Source of the DNA: Glutamicibacter ardleyensis
GTDB lineage: Bacteria; Actinomycetota; Actinomycetes; Actinomycetales; Micrococcaceae
Reading direction: 5' to 3'
Assembly (NCBI RefSeq): GCF_014644555.1
Contig: NZ_BMKX01000001.1
Coordinates: 248,001-312,000, forward strand
DNA: 64,000 bases
In this document: piece after piece, positions 26,364 to 35,130 of the stretch
Numbering within the stretch: the stretch's first letter is position 1
How the letters are laid out: every line of letters begins with the position of its first letter
Notes under the pieces: generated by a model
Told to the model about the DNA's origin: nothing
The model's input: the letters and a program-made list of their open reading frames with translations, nothing else
Databases searched by the model: none
Program-made: the position numbers and the translations under genes

Positions 26364-27221
26364 CTAGTTCGGTATCACTGCCATGGGCACGTGTAACTTA
26401 CCGAGGATTCGTTGGGCCTTAGCCCCGACAAAGAGACGACGGCTAGCAGCCAAGCGGGAAGAACCCAGAATTGCTATTTCTCCGGCTTCCCAAGTCAACG
26501 AGTCAATGGCTTCATCCAAACTCTGACGTGAGATCACTTCGATACTTGCCTGCAGCCCCATGGACTCGGTCAGTTCCGTGAGGAACGTTTTGGTGCGCAC
26601 CAAATGTGGATCAAGCTCGGTGGCCGGATCCGACACGTCACTATCGGCTACAAGCGTCGCGACGCGTAGTGCAACCTTACGGATCGTGGCGAACTTGGCC
26701 GCGTTGGCAATGACCTCGCGCGCTCCCGGACGGTCTCCAACGAATGCTGTCATTCGGGTGATTTGTCCGTTCGCTGCGCGCAACGAGGCAAGAGCCTGCG
26801 GACTGGACATGAATACCGGAACAGGTGAAGCGTGCAGGAGTGCATTTGCCACCGCGCCGGGCATGAAAAATCCCGCACGGTGGCGTTTGCGCCCACCTAA
26901 GACGATGCCATGTGCGCCAACCTCTTCGGCTAGCTCAATGAGGCCTTCGGCAACCGAGGATACGGAGCGAGCCATCACTTTGGCGCTGACTCCTTGTGGA
27001 ACTTGGGCTAGCGCGGTAACTGCCCACTCATCAACTTTGGCCGAGAGAATAGAATCGAACCCATGGTCACCACCGGGGTAGATGGCGCTAAAGGGTGTCG
27101 TTGCAGGCACCACGATTCCTATGGTTAGGCTAGGCGTTGCGGTTCCCTGCACTAGAGCCGCCGCCAGCTCTAGTGCTTCGGCACCACGCTGATCTGCGGT
27201 GTATCCAACAAGCAAGTTCAT
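26364..27221 (-). CDS. Tandem universal stress protein (UspA)
   Basis: 285 residues that form two UspA domains of about 140 residues. The first has VGYTADQRGAEALELAAAL and the second VGDRPGAREVIANAAKFA, each starting a beta-alpha Rossmann-like unit; the halves end in GIVLGGRKRHRAGFFMPGAVANALL and AILGSSRLAASRRLFVGAKAQRIL. The G-x2-G-x9-G-S/A-like ATP loop is fairly kept in both. The gene begins two bases after the putrescine oxidase stop, implying coupled translation. Function in the amine operon is unknown; many Usp proteins are transporter-linked. Confidence 0.85.
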   Translation of the reverse strand: MNLLVGYTADQRGAEALELAAALVQGTATPSLTIGIVVPATTPFSAIYPGGDHGFDSILSAKVDEWAVTALAQVPQGVSAKVMARSVSSVAEGLIELAEEVGAHGIVLGGRKRHRAGFFMPGAVANALLHASPVPVFMSSPQALASLRAANGQITRMTAFVGDRPGAREVIANAAKFATIRKVALRVATLVADSDVSDPATELDPHLVRTKTFLTELTESMGLQASIEVISRQSLDEAIDSLTWEAGEIAILGSSRLAASRRLFVGAKAQRILGKLHVPMAVIPN

Positions 27222-27223
27222 GG

Positions 27224-28636
27224 TTAGGCGTTGACCTTATCTAGTGGAGCCACACCGTCATAGCTTTCGTCATAGCTGCTTCCCTCTAGCTGCGCAATGA
27301 TTCGAGCAGCGCTACGACGTCCCATGCGTACCGCACCATCGACATGCTGGTAGCCCTCACCGGCAAGATCTGAAGAGGAGAAGTACAGCGGTCCTACATT
27401 GTCGTTCTGGACTGAGCCAAAGCGAGCCAGGCCGCCAAGGTCATAGCTGGTGGCGTAGGCGCCTCGGGTCCATTCTTCGGCCCCAAAATCGGAGAGGTAG
27501 AAGACCTTAGGTTCCAAAGCCTTATCGCCGAGGAAGTCGGCAATTCCCTGCAGGATCTGCGATTTGCGCTCTTCTTCGCTTAGCTCCCACATGGCGTCAG
27601 CATCAACATCGGAGATAAATCCGACCAGGGTGCCGGTGCTTTCTCCGGTGTAGGTGTTGTCGTAGAGTTCCTGGACCACTGAGTTAGGTCCGAAGCAGGT
27701 TCCGGAAAGTCCCGCTTCACGCCAGAAAGGTGTCTCGTAAACTGCGTGTACCTTGATGACCAATCCCATGGACTGGTGCTGGTGGGTGACCAGTTGCTTG
27801 CGTGGAAGCGCAGGAACGTAGCTGATACGTGAGTACAGGTTCGGCGGAACCGCAATCACGGCTTTTTTAGCCTTGACACTCACCGTCGCGCCGTGGGCAA
27901 TCACGCCATCTTCGGACCATTCAAGTTTAAGTACCGGATTTTCTAGGTACACGTCATCGCCTAAGCGTTCGGCCACCGTCTTGGAGACTCCCTGCATGGT
28001 GCCAACGATACGGCGGTCTAGAATGAAGTCTTCGTCTACAAGATTGTCGAAGGACCCAGCCGAGGAAGCCATGAGCACCGCTTGGAGCGCCGAGAAGGTG
28101 TGGGCGGGTTTGGTCAGCATTCCACCGGCGATAAATAGACCCACGTTATCGCAGGCAAGTTCATCGGTGCTGTGCTCGCGCAGGAAATGATGGAAGGAGA
28201 TCATATCGAGTTCTTTAGCCTGTGGGTGGTCCCACGGCTTGTCCGGATTCATTTGTGCTGCGAGGTCATTCATTACCTGGACCAGCTTGTTCATCTCGGC
28301 CACGGTGCCAGGTGCAACTGGGAAATCTTCACCTTCGTAGGCAATGGTTTCGCCCTCGGCAGTGCGGTACAGGCTTTTGCCTTCCTTGTAACGCTCGAAG
28401 GTTTCGATGCCTAGTTCGTTGATTAGCGAGTACAGGCCGGTTTGGTCCGGGCTAATCCACTGCCCGCCAATTTCAATGGTCGCCCCGTCCATTTCTTCGC
28501 TCCAGGTACGTCCGCCGACACGGTCGCGGGCTTCTAGGACTGCCACCGATTTCCCACACTTTTTCAGTTCATAGGCGGCAGTGAGACCCGATGGGCCGGC
28601 CCCGATAATGACGACGTCGCGTTCAATCTGTTTCAC
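27224..28636 (-). CDS. puo: Putrescine oxidase (flavin amine oxidase)
   Basis: About 470 residues. FAD-dependent oxidation of putrescine gives 4-aminobutanal, ammonia and hydrogen peroxide. The Rossmann site is DVVIIGAGPSGLTAAYEL with EARDRVGGRTW; GGQWISPDQTG, CFGPNSVVQELYDN and the C-terminal YFSSSDLAGEGYQHVDGAVRMG closely match known actinobacterial putrescine oxidases (Kocuria, Rhodococcus). The GTG at 28636, eight bases after AAGGGG, gives the standard VKQIERDV start; an upstream ATG lacks support. It heads puo-usp-APC, divergent from a TetR gene, with a palindromic site between. Confidence 0.88.
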   Translation of the reverse strand: MKQIERDVVIIGAGPSGLTAAYELKKCGKSVAVLEARDRVGGRTWSEEMDGATIEIGGQWISPDQTGLYSLINELGIETFERYKEGKSLYRTAEGETIAYEGEDFPVAPGTVAEMNKLVQVMNDLAAQMNPDKPWDHPQAKELDMISFHHFLREHSTDELACDNVGLFIAGGMLTKPAHTFSALQAVLMASSAGSFDNLVDEDFILDRRIVGTMQGVSKTVAERLGDDVYLENPVLKLEWSEDGVIAHGATVSVKAKKAVIAVPPNLYSRISYVPALPRKQLVTHQHQSMGLVIKVHAVYETPFWREAGLSGTCFGPNSVVQELYDNTYTGESTGTLVGFISDVDADAMWELSEEERKSQILQGIADFLGDKALEPKVFYLSDFGAEEWTRGAYATSYDLGGLARFGSVQNDNVGPLYFSSSDLAGEGYQHVDGAVRMGRRSAARIIAQLEGSSYDESYDGVAPLDKVNA

Positions 28637-28654
28637 AATAATCCCCTTCAACAC

Positions 28655-28675
28655 TAAATGAATTTGGTTCATTTA
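28655..28675. promoter_or_regulatory. Palindromic operator between puo and tetR
   Basis: TAAATGAA (28655-28662), a 5-nt spacer, TTCATTTA (28668-28675): perfect 8+5+8 dyad. It lies 19 bp upstream of the putrescine oxidase start and 67 bp from the TetR start, suitable for repressing one or both genes. TTCATTT-type half-sites are common for TetR proteins. Confidence 0.7.
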
Positions 28676-28741
28676 CCTCTGCGTATAGCATAGGGTACGA
28701 AGATGCTCTTGTGAAGCATGCCACGTCAGGGGGAAATTGGA

Positions 28742-29395
28742 ATGAGTACCGAGAGTCCTCGACGGGCCGGCAGGCCACGCACCGCCATACTCAATCGTGA
28801 TCGCATTACCGAGCACGCGCTGAGCTTAGTCTCCCAAGATGGTTACGATGCACTGACCATGCAGCAACTCGCGCGATCTTTAGGGGTATCCCCTTCGGCG
28901 CTCTACAACCATGTCGATTCCAAACATGACCTACTGCAATGGATCCAGGAACTGGTCATGGCTCAGGTAGATACCTCTGCGTTTGGGAAACTCGATATTC
29001 ACGATGCCCTGATCCAATGGGCAACGAGCTACCGAAACGTTTTTGCGTTGCACATCCCGCTAATTCCGATCATCGCGGTGCTACCGGTAGCTAATTCCCC
29101 GCGCACCATTGCAATGTATGAGCATGTGGCCGAAACACTGAAAACCCATGGACTGGCCGAATCCGAAGTGATTCCCACAATCGTGGCCCTAGAGTCCTTC
29201 ATCTTTGGATCGGCAATGGACACCGGCGCACCGCACGACATCTTTGATACCAGTAATCACCGCGAGGCGACCCCGCACTTCACTCAGGCAGTGGCTGCGC
29301 AACGAGCCACTGGGGTCAACACCAGTGACGACTCTTTTGGACGCGGACTACGCGCCTTAGTGACCGGACTACTAGCATCGCGAGACCTTACATGA
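28742..29395 (+). CDS. TetR-family regulator of the amine operon
   Basis: 217 residues from ATG 28742, which follows GGGGAAA; an ATG at 28718 lacks a site. The N-terminal helix-turn-helix is LNRDRITEHALSLVSQDGYDALTMQQLARSLGVSPSALYNHVDSK. The C-terminal two-thirds resembles the TetR_C effector domain seen in regulators such as those of amine or acid catabolism. It is divergent from puo with an operator between, so it likely senses a polyamine or product and represses puo. It overlaps the next gene by four bases. Confidence 0.85.
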   Translation: MSTESPRRAGRPRTAILNRDRITEHALSLVSQDGYDALTMQQLARSLGVSPSALYNHVDSKHDLLQWIQELVMAQVDTSAFGKLDIHDALIQWATSYRNVFALHIPLIPIIAVLPVANSPRTIAMYEHVAETLKTHGLAESEVIPTIVALESFIFGSAMDTGAPHDIFDTSNHREATPHFTQAVAAQRATGVNTSDDSFGRGLRALVTGLLASRDLT

Positions 29396-29613
29396 GCCAA
29401 GAATCCCGCCCTACAGGAAACCGCCGACTTTCTGCCAAACAATGGACTGCAATTGTTCTGGGAATTATCGCACTAATATTTATTTTGCAGAATCTGAATT
29501 ATGTTCGAGTGGAGCTACTGATATTTCATACCAGCGCCCCGCTCTGGGCAGTGCTCAGCATAACCTTATTCATTGGTTATTTGATTGGGCGCTTCTCTAA
29601 GAAACGGGATTAG
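29392..29613 (+). CDS. LapA-domain (DUF1049) membrane protein
   Basis: A 73-residue protein with two membrane helices (about 20-38 and 47-66). The linker RRLSAKQWTAIVLGIIALIFILQN and the second helix APLWAVLSITLFIGYLIG followed by a basic RFSKKRD end are the LapA (lipopolysaccharide assembly protein A) domain pattern. In actinobacteria, which lack LPS, its role is unknown. It overlaps the TetR stop by four bases, so it is cotranscribed with that regulator. Confidence 0.8.
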   Translation: MSQESRPTGNRRLSAKQWTAIVLGIIALIFILQNLNYVRVELLIFHTSAPLWAVLSITLFIGYLIGRFSKKRD

Positions 29614-29798
29614 TCCTCTACTAACGCCCACTCGCCAACTTCTTCGCCTTCGGCGTCGAGGATGTCTTCCTGGGCACCGGCTTCAAGTGGGTAAAGCGCA
29701 ATATTTTTAGACCAATCCGAGAGAATCTTCTGCAGCTCTTCCAGCGGCTTGAGTTGCATACTCTCGGAGTCAAAATTTACTTCCATGACGAAACGCAT
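29610..29798 (-). CDS. Small conserved-looking protein, about 62 aa
   Basis: ATG 29798 follows GGAG at good spacing and gives MRFVMEVNFD; an ATG four codons earlier lacks one. The chain alternates strand-like and acidic segments, ends with EEVGEWALVED and has no membrane segment. The product is unknown. It overlaps the tail of the convergent LapA gene by four bases. Confidence 0.6.
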   Translation of the reverse strand: MRFVMEVNFDSESMQLKPLEELQKILSDWSKNIALYPLEAGAQEDILDAEGEEVGEWALVED

Positions 29799-29910
29799 GT
29801 TGGGCTCCAATCCCTAGGATTATCGCCATCCTATGCCCAGAAAACTTAAATTACGAGACTTGCCAGCCCGTCTTCAAAGTGCTCACCTACAGGGAATCTG
29901 GTTCTCCATA

Positions 29911-29950
29911 GACAACAAGGGCGAAACCAGCTGGTTTCGCCCTTGTTGTC
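29911..29950. terminator. Strong hairpin terminator
   Basis: GACAACAAGGGCGAAACC (29911-29928) pairs fully with its complement (29933-29950) across an AGCT loop: 18 bp with no mismatch. It is 16 bp past the stop of the minus-strand gene at 29966. No U tract follows, as is common in high-GC Gram-positive bacteria. Confidence 0.75.
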
Positions 29951-29965
29951 AGAAAATTTGAGAGC

Positions 29966-30346
29966 CTACAGTGCTGCACCCATGCTTGAAAGGGAGGAAA
30001 TCGCTTCGTTGCCACCGACCTTGTACAGGGCTAGAAGAAGTCCTCCAAAGACAATCCCCATCACTGCACTGAAGCCGAGGGACACCTTGACCAGTGAGCG
30101 AACTTCCTGACGGCTAACGGAGGACTCGTTGTTCAGGTAGGTCATCGTTCCCTGACTGATTGTCTGGACCGGGGTGCGCACCGAGGTGCTGAGAACGCCC
30201 GCGGTGATCACGTTGGACGCCGAATCCATTTCGCCACCACGCAGGTAGGCTACCGTCGAACGATTCTTGCGATCCTGGCGGAATTTGATAATACTCTCGC
30301 CATGGCGGGCCAAGAGTATGTCTTCGCCAAGAGGGATCGCACCCAT
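29966..30346 (-). CDS. Hypothetical protein with one C-terminal membrane helix
   Basis: 126 residues. The first 85 are soluble and rich in Arg and Ser, with DILLARHGESIIKFRQDRKN near the N-terminus; one hydrophobic helix spans about residues 90-111, and the end is SSLSSMGAAL. No family is recognised. The ATG at 30346 follows TAGGAGAAAACA, a strong ribosome site. It has its own promoter region and a strong terminator, so it is a real single-gene unit. Confidence 0.65.
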   Translation of the reverse strand: MGAIPLGEDILLARHGESIIKFRQDRKNRSTVAYLRGGEMDSASNVITAGVLSTSVRTPVQTISQGTMTYLNNESSVSRQEVRSLVKVSLGFSAVMGIVFGGLLLALYKVGGNEAISSLSSMGAAL

Positions 30347-30694
30347 TGTTTTCTCCTAAAGTTTCAATAACACTGTAATTCCAGTAAAGCCCATAAAGTT
30401 TTCTCTTTAATACAGAACCCCCTTATTCGTTCACAAGGTCACAGGAGACTGTGATTGAATCGGCATGATTTCCAATAAAATTCGATAAGAATGGTGACCT
30501 GTGTCATTTTATGAAAACTATTATGGAATGTCATTCATTCGTTAGTTGCTGGCGAGAATTTGGCTACTTTCATGGGGAATCGCACCACACAACGTCCTTT
30601 GCCTACGCGGCGCTACGAAACCAAATGCAAAATGAGGGCCGAAGGAACCTTGCGATTCCATCGGCCCTCATCAAGCTGCGCTAGTCCTAAAGAG
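30347..30694. other. Intergenic stretch between two small genes
   Basis: About 350 bp with no convincing gene. It should hold the promoter of the 29966-30346 gene (AT-rich region just right of 30360) and, at its right end, the terminator hairpin 30632-30671 of the next small gene. Short open frames here are not supported by a ribosome site. Confidence 0.55.
30632..30671 (-). terminator. Hairpin terminator
   Basis: ATGAGGGCCGA (30632-30642) pairs with TCGGCCCTCAT (30661-30671) over an 18-nt loop. It is 24 bp beyond the stop codon of the minus-strand small membrane-protein gene. Confidence 0.7.
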
Positions 30695-30934
30695 CTATGC
30701 GGCTTTCATCTGCCTTTGTTTACCGTCACGTTTAGCATCGTGAATTGCCACTGCCAAGTCATGGTTCGTCAGCTCATCCGGAGACGTAACTGCGTACTTT
30801 CTTGCCTGTCGCATTAGCGATTCGCGAATCTGCGACGCATGCGTCCGACGATACTTCGCAACCAGATAGATACTGGCACCTGCTAATACCGTAAGGGTGA
30901 CCAGTGCGGTTAGTAGAGTAACTTCAATACCCAT
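30695..30934 (-). CDS. Small single-helix membrane protein, about 79 aa
   Basis: From ATG 30934 the protein reads MGIEVTLLTALVTLTVLAG with one hydrophobic helix over residues 5-25, then a basic cytoplasmic tail of about 50 residues with a helical R-x2-L-MRQARKYAVTSPDEL stretch. A longer in-frame ATG at 30961 exists, but GAGGA just ahead fits 30934 better. No family is recognised; it may be an adaptor-type membrane peptide. Confidence 0.55.
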   Translation of the reverse strand: MGIEVTLLTALVTLTVLAGASIYLVAKYRRTHASQIRESLMRQARKYAVTSPDELTNHDLAVAIHDAKRDGKQRQMKAA

Positions 30935-31170
30935 TGCCTTCTCATCCTCCTCAAACCTCAACCGGAAAGGTGACCGTCATAGTTAACCTAGGGCCCTAGT
31001 CATTCAGGGCCTCATCACATCTCGTCTCAGAAGAGAACATTGATCTTAGCATTTTTATTCGAATAGGTCAAATACTTGTAGTGAGAGAATACGAATTTGC
31101 AGGTAGTCAGCTGACATTCGACAATCGGCATGACGGGACGAGATACAAATAATTTGATCGTTCCCGGGGA

Positions 31171-31659
31171 CTAGTACTCGTCAGTTCCGTGGCTATGTTC
31201 GAAGACTAGGGATGTTTGAGTGGTCGCCACCGCAGGGTTGGCGGACAGGTTGTCCAACACAAATTGTCGGACGTCGGCTGAGTTACGGACGGCAATATGT
31301 AACACGAAGTCATCGGCTCCGCCCAGGAAGAATAACTGCTGCACCCCGGGCTTAGACCTCATTTCCGAGGCAAAGGTAGCCATCAGATGCCTTGCACCTG
31401 GCCGGATTTTTACGAAGATCAATGCTTCGAGCTCACGGCCTAGGACTTGGGGGTTCACCTCAATGGTGAATCGTGAAATAACACCCGAATCGCGCAAACC
31501 GTTCAGTCGAGCCAGACATGTAGAAGCCGCAATACCCAGTTCCTCAGCCAACGAATTATTGGTTCGCCGCGAGTTCTCTGAAAGCAAGGACAACAGACGA
31601 CGGTCTAACTCGTCGAGTTGCGCCGTGCGCTTTTCGCCGGAGGCAGGATTGTTTAGCAT
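31171..31659 (-). CDS. Lrp/AsnC-family regulator
   Basis: 162 residues: helix-turn-helix (LDELDRRLLSLLSENSRRTNNSLAEELGIAASTCLARLNGLRDSG) and a RAM domain (GVQQLFFLGGADDFVLHIAVRNSADVRQFV) with the G-x-D-F core that holds amino-acid ligands. It belongs to a different subgroup from the regulator at 22617. It lies just downstream of the VTT-Rieske operon, read on the same strand but 80 bp beyond its last stop. The regulon is unknown. Confidence 0.87.
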   Translation of the reverse strand: MLNNPASGEKRTAQLDELDRRLLSLLSENSRRTNNSLAEELGIAASTCLARLNGLRDSGVISRFTIEVNPQVLGRELEALIFVKIRPGARHLMATFASEMRSKPGVQQLFFLGGADDFVLHIAVRNSADVRQFVLDNLSANPAVATTQTSLVFEHSHGTDEY

Positions 31660-31745
31660 TAAGTGGCACCGGCTTTCACTGCTACATCTTTAGACTTTGA
31701 AAAACTCGTGAGATTCCCACGCGATAGAACTACAGCATAGTAAAT

Positions 31746-32231
31746 TTATGTCTCGTCTGACTTCGCCGCCGGAGACTTACTCTGCCGTAATCGAAAAACC
31801 AGAATAACAATGACGGAAATGAGTAGAACGCCTCCCACAAGGTACGGCCACTCCAGTGAGAGCCAAGCATAAAATATCGCCATGCCAATGGTCGTGTATA
31901 TCAGTGCCCAAGCTAGCGCTCCCACAGTGACCGCGGGAAGGTACCGTCGCAACGGCATTCGGCTCACCCCGGCGGTCGCGTTCACGGCGGATTGAATGCC
32001 GATGGTAAGAAAGCACAATGGGACAGCGAGCATTCCCCACCGAGCAATGAATCGTTGTGCACGCTGATACATCGCCCCGTGCAAGATCTTTTGATACCGG
32101 GTATTCTCAACTCCGCGCGCCACAGCGCGGCCCGCCCAGTAGGTCGCGTTGCCACGCAACATTGCTCCAATGAAGAAGAAAGTAAAGGTCACCGTAAAAG
32201 GTGCTTCATTTACCAACCAATTTATTGTCAT
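31746..32231 (-). CDS. VTT/DedA-type membrane protein
   Basis: 161 residues with four hydrophobic segments. The central stretch RWGMLAVPLCFLTIGIQSAVNATAGVSRMPLRRYLPAVTVGALAW carries the VTT (SNARE-associated, DedA) pattern: amphipathic re-entrant loop, G-x-R-x-P, then LP-x3-GA-W. The N-terminal GRAVARG resembles the first re-entrant helix. DedA-family proteins flip or transport lipids. The gene is seven bases after the MFS stop in the Rieske operon, so it is likely cotranscribed. Confidence 0.8.
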   Translation of the reverse strand: MTINWLVNEAPFTVTFTFFFIGAMLRGNATYWAGRAVARGVENTRYQKILHGAMYQRAQRFIARWGMLAVPLCFLTIGIQSAVNATAGVSRMPLRRYLPAVTVGALAWALIYTTIGMAIFYAWLSLEWPYLVGGVLLISVIVILVFRLRQSKSPAAKSDET

Positions 32232-32237
32232 TACCGG

Positions 32238-33494
32238 CTACGGAACGCTTTTGATTTTCAAGACCAGCGCGGCACCAAGCAGGCTGATCACTGCTGAACA
32301 CATGAATAACGTTGAATAACCGCCTAGCCACGTCACCGAAAGCCAAGCAATAAGTGGAGCAAACACTTGTGGCAGCGAGTTCGCAATATTAATCATGCCC
32401 AGGTCTTTACCGCGAGAATCCTCGAACGGCAGCACCTGTGTAAGCAAGGCAAAGTCGACGGCGAGGTAAGCGCCAAATCCAACCCCGAGAAAAACGGCAG
32501 CGAAGATCGCAGTGGTGAAGGTAGTCGCAAAGGCGAGGGTCAACGCAGCCCCAGCCACAATGACCGAGGAGATGATCACGTATTTCTTGCGTTTTCCATC
32601 CCGGTCAGAGAGCCGACCGGCAATCACCGAGGAGAAAATCACGCAAAAGGCGTAGGTCGCTGTCAGGATCAGCACGCCGGTGGCGGGTTCTGGGTGGCGC
32701 AACTTGTCCTGCAAGAAAAAGAGCAGGTAAACCAAGCACAGCTGGCTGCCCAAATAGAGCAGGAAACGGGAGAGCCAAGCCCATCCGAAATCTGTGTGCT
32801 GCATCGGGTTGATCCAGAAGCTCTTGACGAATTCCATGAGCTTTAACGGTTCTAACGCACCCTTTGGAAGCGGAACATCTTGCCGCAGCAAGACAAAGGG
32901 AATCGCGCAAATGGCTACGGCCGTTGCAACAATCGCATAGCCGAACACCAGATTTGAGGCCGCAAACATGCCGATGACTGCACCAATAAGTGAGCCGCAG
33001 GTCTGCCCCAACGCCACCATCCCACCGACAAGGCCACGTTGTTCCACCGGCACCTTGTCCGGGATGGCGGCAAAAATCGCGGCTAAAGCTGCATTGCCAG
33101 CTGCCTGCATCAGTGCCCAGCCCAGTACCAGCATGCTCACCGTTTGGGCGGTTGACATGAGTAGCAGCGCTAACGCTCCGCACACCGTGCCGCACAGAAC
33201 CCACGGAACACGCCGGCCAAATTTCGAGGTACTCCGGTCGCTCAGAGCCCCGAAGAGTGGATTTGCCACCAAAGAGACAGCGGCACCAACACCGGTCACG
33301 AGCGAAAGAATGGCGGCCTTCTGGCTGGCATCTAGCTGTTCAGCATGTAATCCAAGGAGTACTTGAATCGGCGCGAAGAAGCCAACATTAATCCCGATAT
33401 GAACGGTGACAACAGCTGCAATCCAGCCAACGCCGACTCGTTTGGTAGGGATCTTGAGAGCTTCGGGGACACCCGAATTACGTTCCGTGATCAT
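32238..33494 (-). CDS. MFS transporter in the Rieske operon
   Basis: 418 residues, twelve hydrophobic segments. The loop after helix 2 is NPLFGALSDRSTSKFGRRVPW, a form typical of sugar/drug MFS-1 proteins in actinobacteria. ATG 33494 overlaps the reductase stop by four bases, so its product is coupled to the electron-transfer genes. It may import the oxygenase substrate or export a product. Confidence 0.85.
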   Translation of the reverse strand: MITERNSGVPEALKIPTKRVGVGWIAAVVTVHIGINVGFFAPIQVLLGLHAEQLDASQKAAILSLVTGVGAAVSLVANPLFGALSDRSTSKFGRRVPWVLCGTVCGALALLLMSTAQTVSMLVLGWALMQAAGNAALAAIFAAIPDKVPVEQRGLVGGMVALGQTCGSLIGAVIGMFAASNLVFGYAIVATAVAICAIPFVLLRQDVPLPKGALEPLKLMEFVKSFWINPMQHTDFGWAWLSRFLLYLGSQLCLVYLLFFLQDKLRHPEPATGVLILTATYAFCVIFSSVIAGRLSDRDGKRKKYVIISSVIVAGAALTLAFATTFTTAIFAAVFLGVGFGAYLAVDFALLTQVLPFEDSRGKDLGMINIANSLPQVFAPLIAWLSVTWLGGYSTLFMCSAVISLLGAALVLKIKSVP

Positions 33495-34636
33495 GCTTTT
33501 TCCTGCCGTCCAAGGTCACGCGGACCAACACTGGAGTCTTGCAGTTCTTCAATGCTCGGCGTGTAACCACGTGCGATGAGCCGTTTGACGGCTTTCGACA
33601 TCTGACCACCGTCAATCATCGAAGCGGCTACCAAATTTCCTGCTTCGTTAAGACCGAAAAGTACCTGTAGCTGCCCACGACGGTTCAACCGCGATACGTG
33701 CTGTGTGGCCCGGGTAAAGTCCCCCACCGCTTCGATATGGCTGTCATGCCTGTCAGACCAGAACCACGGCACCGAATGGGGCCGTGCGTCGCCTCCCATG
33801 ATGGTGGCCGCGGCAATCGCTGCGTCTTCCATGGCTGCTTCCCAGTGCACGGCACGGGAGCGTTGAGTCATCCGTGCGCCATCGCCTATGGCCAAAACCT
33901 GACGGTACGTGGTGGTGCGTTGCTGATCATCGACAAGTATTCCGTCGTTGATCTCTAGCCCCATCGCTTGTGCGAGGGTAGTTTCGGGCTCGACTCCAAT
34001 GGCAGCGACGAGGATTTCCGCCTCGATTCGTTGCCCGCCGACCACCGCGTAGCCCGCACCGGCCTCGGCGAGTTCACCAGATAATACGGTGATCCCGTGC
34101 CGGGAATGCTCGGCATGCAAGACTGCAGCCATCTCGACGCCTAGGACGTTGGACAGCGGCGCCTCTGAGTTGGAAACGAGTGTGACCTGAGCGCCGAGCA
34201 TTTTTGCGGTGGCCGCAAATTCTGCCCCGACTAGGCCCGCACCGATGACCAGTACGCGCTGCCCGAACATTCCATCTTCCAGTGCGGCCGAAAGATCAGC
34301 CGCATCGGTGGCGGTATGCAGGCTACGTATGTGCTCTGTGCCCGGCACCTGAAGTTTTTTTGGGGTGGTTCCGGTAGCCAGCACCACCCATTCATCCTCG
34401 GCGGTGGGGGCAATTAGCTCGGTAACTTGTTCTTGGATGAGCGAAACACCGTGTTGTTCAAACCAGGCAGGTGGAACAAAGTACTCGCGCTGCAGGGATT
34501 TGCTCAGCGGTGGCCGGTCATAGGGCAGTCCCTCGGGGTCGCTGATTTTGATGTTCCCGGCATAACCCTTGCTCACAAGTTCGCGCGCGAGCGTAAAACC
34601 GGCAACACCACCGCCGACAATGTGTACTGACGGCAT
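33491..34636 (-). CDS. Ferredoxin reductase (FAD/NAD-dependent)
   Basis: A 381-residue pyridine-nucleotide-disulphide oxidoreductase like BphA4/ThcD. The FAD site is VHIVGGGVAGFTLARELV at the start, with the DPEGLPYDRPPLSKS family hallmark. The NAD site is VLVIGAGLVGAEFAATAKML (about residue 130), and LAIGDGAR near residue 260 binds flavin. Such enzymes move electrons from NADH to a Rieske or 2Fe-2S ferredoxin. It begins one base after the stop of the Rieske gene, so the two are a matched pair. No terminal oxygenase is next to them. Confidence 0.9.
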   Translation of the reverse strand: MPSVHIVGGGVAGFTLARELVSKGYAGNIKISDPEGLPYDRPPLSKSLQREYFVPPAWFEQHGVSLIQEQVTELIAPTAEDEWVVLATGTTPKKLQVPGTEHIRSLHTATDAADLSAALEDGMFGQRVLVIGAGLVGAEFAATAKMLGAQVTLVSNSEAPLSNVLGVEMAAVLHAEHSRHGITVLSGELAEAGAGYAVVGGQRIEAEILVAAIGVEPETTLAQAMGLEINDGILVDDQQRTTTYRQVLAIGDGARMTQRSRAVHWEAAMEDAAIAAATIMGGDARPHSVPWFWSDRHDSHIEAVGDFTRATQHVSRLNRRGQLQVLFGLNEAGNLVAASMIDGGQMSKAVKRLIARGYTPSIEELQDSSVGPRDLGRQEKA

Positions 34637-34954
34637 CTAGATATCTAGCTCCAAGTTTCCGTCGACTACGGCAACTTTGTACGTGCGGGCATCTACGGTG
34701 GCAGGCATGCACTGCACCTTGCCGGTGCGCATATCGAAGCTGGACGAATGCATCGGGCATTCAACTTCGCAGCCTTCAATCCAGCCGTCGGAGAGCGAGG
34801 CTACCTCGTGGGTGCACTCGTCCTGCAACGCGTAGAAATTGCCATCATCGGCGTGGAACACCGCAATGTCCTCGCTGGCGCCGCTTTCGCTGGCGGGAAC
34901 TAGTAAGGCTTCGCCTTCGGGTAGCTCGTCTGCAGGGCCTACCTTGTAGCTCAC
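34637..34954 (-). CDS. Rieske-type ferredoxin
   Basis: 105 residues. The 2Fe-2S cluster motif is CTHEVASL (Cys-x-His) and, 17 residues later, CPMHSSSFD (Cys-x2-His), the classic BphA3-like ferredoxin spacing. The rest, GKVQCMPATVDARTYKVAV, fits the family. It accepts electrons from the reductase encoded next and would pass them to a ring-hydroxylating or similar oxygenase. It is the first gene of Rieske-reductase-MFS-VTT and is divergent from the NAD-binding protein gene. Confidence 0.92.
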   Translation of the reverse strand: MSYKVGPADELPEGEALLVPASESGASEDIAVFHADDGNFYALQDECTHEVASLSDGWIEGCEVECPMHSSSFDMRTGKVQCMPATVDARTYKVAVVDGNLELDI

Positions 34955-35130
34955 GATGACTCCTTTGATGTGGTTAAACGTCTAGAACCATCTTGTCACT
35001 CTTGGTGCCCGCTGTCCTATCTGAAAGATCACTACTAAGTAATAACAACACCGCGAAATCCACGGTTGGAATATCAAGCCACCTTTTGGCGTTGTGCCAA
35101 AGACGACAACCGAGGAGAAAAGAGCAGCAT

